Assembly: GCA_021844275.1 (NCBI GenBank)
Contig: JAKBTR010000060.1
Location: 1 to 16,982 of the forward strand
DNA from: Nitrospirota bacterium
GTDB lineage: Bacteria; Nitrospirota_A; Leptospirillia; Leptospirillales; Leptospirillaceae
Direction of reading: 5' to 3'
DNA: 16,982 bases
Of the stretch, positions 15,638 to 16,982 are shown in pieces. Every line of letters begins with the position of its first letter. The stretch's first letter is position 1. Below the pieces are notes generated by a model. The model saw nothing but the letters and a program-made list of their open reading frames with translations. It was not told where the DNA came from and ran no database searches. The translations under genes were made by a program, and so were the position numbers.

Positions 15638-16132
15638 TCAGCCGTTTTGCTCTCCCAGTCTGGCTTTGACTTTCTGACTGACGAGCCTGTTGTCCGCCCG
15701 TCCCGAAGTCCGGGGCCCCAACCACTTCATGACAGAGCCCATATCCCGGGGAGACTTTGCTCCCGTTGACTGGACCGCTTCGTCCACCAGCCTGTCCAGC
15801 TCCGCCTCATCCAATGGACGAGGAAGATACTCTTTCAGAATCTGTCTTTCCCTGCTCTCTTTTTCCGCAAGATCAGGTCTTCCGCCTTTTTCGAACTGAT
15901 CAACGGACTCATCGAGTTTTCGGACCATCCCGGACAGAACGGCAATCACTTCCGGGTCCGAGAGGGTTGCCCCCTTGCCTTTCTCGATCTCGGCATTGCG
16001 AATTGAGGAAAGCGCCATTCGAAGAATCGAAAGCCTCTCTTTATTTCCGGAACGCATACACTCCTTTTGGTCCTCCCGCAACCGGGAGAGAAGCTGGGAG
16101 CTGCTGCCTTCCGGATTGATCAAATCTGTCAA
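15638..16132 (-). CDS. yqeY: GatB/YqeY domain protein
   Basis: 164 residues. YqeY is a free-standing version of the tRNA-binding C-terminal domain of the GatB amidotransferase subunit; its own function is unclear. Family features: [37 protein letters not shown] at the N-terminus, [15 protein letters not shown] in the middle, and [29 protein letters not shown] at the end, which matches the GatB-type tail GxVMK...G.AD...V. The start is TTG 16132, overlapping the rpsU stop as TTGA (16129-16132) and without a separate ribosome site, so translation is probably coupled. A Met at residue 26 would delete part of the first helix. Its place between rpsU and dnaG is common outside enterobacteria. Confidence 0.9.
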   Translation of the reverse strand: MTDLINPEGSSSQLLSRLREDQKECMRSGNKERLSILRMALSSIRNAEIEKGKGATLSDPEVIAVLSGMVRKLDESVDQFEKGGRPDLAEKESRERQILKEYLPRPLDEAELDRLVDEAVQSTGAKSPRDMGSVMKWLGPRTSGRADNRLVSQKVKARLGEQNG

Positions 16133-16326
16133 CGGGAGGCCAGCCTTGCGCGCTTGAGGGCTTTTTTCCGTGCGGCAAGAGCTTTCTTCTTTCTTCGAAC
16201 ACTGGGCTTTTCGTAATGTTCCCGCTTTTTGATCTCAGACAAAATACCGGCTTTTTCACATTGCTTCTTGAAACGCTTCAAGGCACTCTCAAAAGATTCG
16301 TTCTCTTTGATGCGTACTCCCGTCAT
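16129..16326 (-). CDS. rpsU: Small ribosomal subunit protein bS21
   Basis: 65 residues, typical for bS21. It binds the 30S platform near the anti-Shine-Dalgarno end of 16S rRNA and helps initiation. The sequence fits the family throughout: [20 protein letters not shown], then [20 protein letters not shown], then a strongly basic tail [23 protein letters not shown] 16326 has GGAGGG 3-4 nt upstream; the upstream frame to 16401 has no family match. It heads the rpsU-yqeY-dnaG-rpoD cluster, with a promoter at 16417-16446 and a leader of about 84 nt that begins with an AT-rich hairpin. Confidence 0.97.
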   Translation of the reverse strand: MTGVRIKENESFESALKRFKKQCEKAGILSEIKKREHYEKPSVRRKKKALAARKKALKRARLASR

Positions 16327-16376
16327 AAACCCTCCAAAAATTCGCCTGCCCCAAGAGAGACTGCTCGATTTCCTTC

Positions 16377-16408
16377 GTTCATGAAAAATTTCTTTTTGCA
16401 AAATGAAC
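16377..16408 (-). promoter_or_regulatory. AT-rich hairpin at the start of the rpsU mRNA
   Basis: GTTCAT (16377-16382) is the inverse of ATGAAC (16403-16408), and an inner AAAAA/TTTTT pair lies between. With transcription starting near 16410 this would be the very 5' end of the operon mRNA. It could stabilise the transcript or serve in regulation; no U-tract follows in the transcribed direction. Confidence 0.4.
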
Positions 16409-16416
16409 AGTTTTCC

Positions 16417-16446
16417 AGTTTACTTCTTTCAATTTGTGTCTGTCAA
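16417..16446 (-). promoter_or_regulatory. Predicted rpsU operon promoter
   Basis: On the minus strand a perfect -35 TTGACA (16446-16441), 18-nt spacer, and -10 TAAACT (16422-16417). A second possible -10, TACAAT, lies upstream at 16477-16472 with a weak TTGTCG 19 nt before it, so tandem promoters are possible. The 321-bp region 16327-16647 between the two divergent genes otherwise holds only the rpsU leader, the HU promoter and the HU leader. Confidence 0.6.
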
Positions 16447-16525
16447 AACAATCTCCTGCGCTCTTTTAAATATTGTACCATACAAAAAAAATGGACCGAC
16501 AAATCCGGGGATACCGCAAAAAAGC

Positions 16526-16555
16526 TTTACAATCCGGCTTTTTCTCTGCTAGCAT
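16526..16555 (+). promoter_or_regulatory. Predicted promoter of the HU-like gene
   Basis: -35 TTTACA (16526-16531), 18-nt spacer, -10 TAGCAT (16550-16555). Start near 16562 gives a leader of about 85 nt. Confidence 0.5.
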
Positions 16556-16583
16556 CCTTACCGATGCTGGAGGTGGCCCTATC

Positions 16584-16617
16584 AGTGCCGCACATACCGT
16601 TTTCTGGTGCGGCCACT
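16584..16617 (+). promoter_or_regulatory. Strong hairpin in the HU-like gene leader
   Basis: AGTGCCGCAC (16584-16593) pairs with GTGCGGCCACT (16607-16617), ten pairs with a single bulged C and a 13-nt loop. It sits 20 nt before the ribosome site GGAGG (16638-16642). No U-tract follows, so it is more likely a stability or regulatory element than a terminator. Confidence 0.6.
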
Positions 16618-16647
16618 CTGAAGATCAATCCACTAATGGAGGCTTCA

Positions 16648-16956
16648 ATGGCAAAAGCGGCAAAAGCAACCCTCACAAAGTCTGAACTGATCGACACTTT
16701 GCATGCAAAAAATGGAACACTGACAAAGAAAGCGGTGTCCGAGGTGGTAGACCAGGTCTTTTCCACCATTACGGATCACGTCGCAAAAGGAACAGCCGTC
16801 AACATCGTCGGGTTCGGGAAATTTCATGCCGTCAAGCGTGCGGCTCGTACGGGCAGGAATCCCGCTACCGGTGCGGTCATAAAAATTGCGGCCACAACCA
16901 CACCCCGCTTTGCCGCCGGAAAAGCATTCAAGGACTCCGTGGCCCGAAAGAAGTAG
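16648..16956 (+). CDS. HU/IHF-family DNA-binding histone-like protein
   Basis: 102 residues. HU-type proteins dimerise and bend DNA in the nucleoid. The sequence begins with an Ala/Lys-rich MAKAAKATLTKSELIDTLHA, then the helical core KKAVSEVVDQVFSTITDHVAKG, the beta arm base VNIVGFGKFHAVKRAARTGRNPATG (GFGKF and the R.GRNP.TG arm are the family hallmarks), and PRFAAGKAFKDSVARK at the end. The N-terminus carries about ten more residues than E. coli HU. ATG 16648 has GGAGG 5 nt upstream. In-frame ATGs at 16636 and 16564 would give longer forms; neither has its own ribosome site, and the stretch from 16564 would put the leader hairpin in coding sequence. It is divergent from rpsU. HU and IHF cannot be told apart safely here. 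Confidence 0.93.
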   Translation: MAKAAKATLTKSELIDTLHAKNGTLTKKAVSEVVDQVFSTITDHVAKGTAVNIVGFGKFHAVKRAARTGRNPATGAVIKIAATTTPRFAAGKAFKDSVARKK

Positions 16957-16982
16957 ATCACTTCGGTTCAGAAGATATTATC

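Noticed and set aside
1..16982. CRISPR array, insertion sequence, prophage, toxin-antitoxin or defence system
   Set aside because: No spaced direct repeats, transposase, integrase or recognisable toxin/antitoxin or defence domains were seen on either strand.

Overview
The window is about 17 kb of gene-dense bacterial chromosome at medium-high GC. I recognise no insertion sequence, prophage, CRISPR array or recent-transfer signature. Gene content and style (bS21-YqeY-DnaG-RpoD cluster, class A RNase P RNA, C4 zinc-ribbon coiled-coil protein, NagZ and MurI for wall recycling and synthesis) point to a Gram-negative, deep-branching bacterium. Leptospirillum or another member of the Nitrospirota is my best guess, but that is inference, because the window holds no 16S rRNA. 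Almost everything is on the minus strand, so in transcription order the map reads from high to low coordinates. The exceptions are a lytic transglycosylase and an HU-like gene.

Right block (16.33 to about 9.0 kb, minus strand) is an extended macromolecular-synthesis cluster: rpsU (bS21), yqeY, dnaG, rpoD, a CAT-anticodon tRNA with encoded CCA, a coiled-coil/zinc-ribbon protein, a ribonuclease HI-family protein, rnpB (RNase P RNA) and an HD-domain phosphohydrolase. Genes are tightly packed or overlap by 4 nt, and I see no strong intrinsic terminator inside. A promoter for rpsU (TTGACA-N18-TAAACT) lies upstream, and rnpB appears to have its own promoter inside the 3' end of the RNase H gene. 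The divergent HU-family gene has its own promoter and a structured leader.

Middle block (about 9.0 to 6.25 kb): a small two-helix membrane protein of unknown function (minus) overlaps tail-to-tail with a lytic transglycosylase (plus). A run of nine G sits in the shared 90 bp. Then come an RsuA/RluB-family pseudouridine synthase and a small heat-shock protein (minus). A near-perfect sigma70 promoter for the heat-shock gene is buried in an unusual C-terminal tail of the synthase gene, and a textbook intrinsic terminator follows hsp20.

Left block (6.23 to 1 kb, minus strand): its own promoter and a roughly 157-nt leader precede an ABC-F ATPase, followed by a DHH/DHHA1 phosphoesterase, rph, rdgB, nagZ and murI (cut by the window edge). 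The last four genes are joined by consecutive TTGA/ATGA/ATGA overlaps, suggesting translational coupling. The block mixes ribosome protection, RNA end-processing, nucleotide-pool cleansing and peptidoglycan recycling/synthesis.

The window is mainly housekeeping. I did not find a convincing new biological system. The points most worth checking are the non-canonical (probably CTG) start of dnaG, the promoter embedded in the pseudouridine-synthase tail, the G9 tract shared by two convergent genes, the altered CNTA motif of MurI, and the tRNA/rnpB extension of the rpsU-dnaG-rpoD operon.
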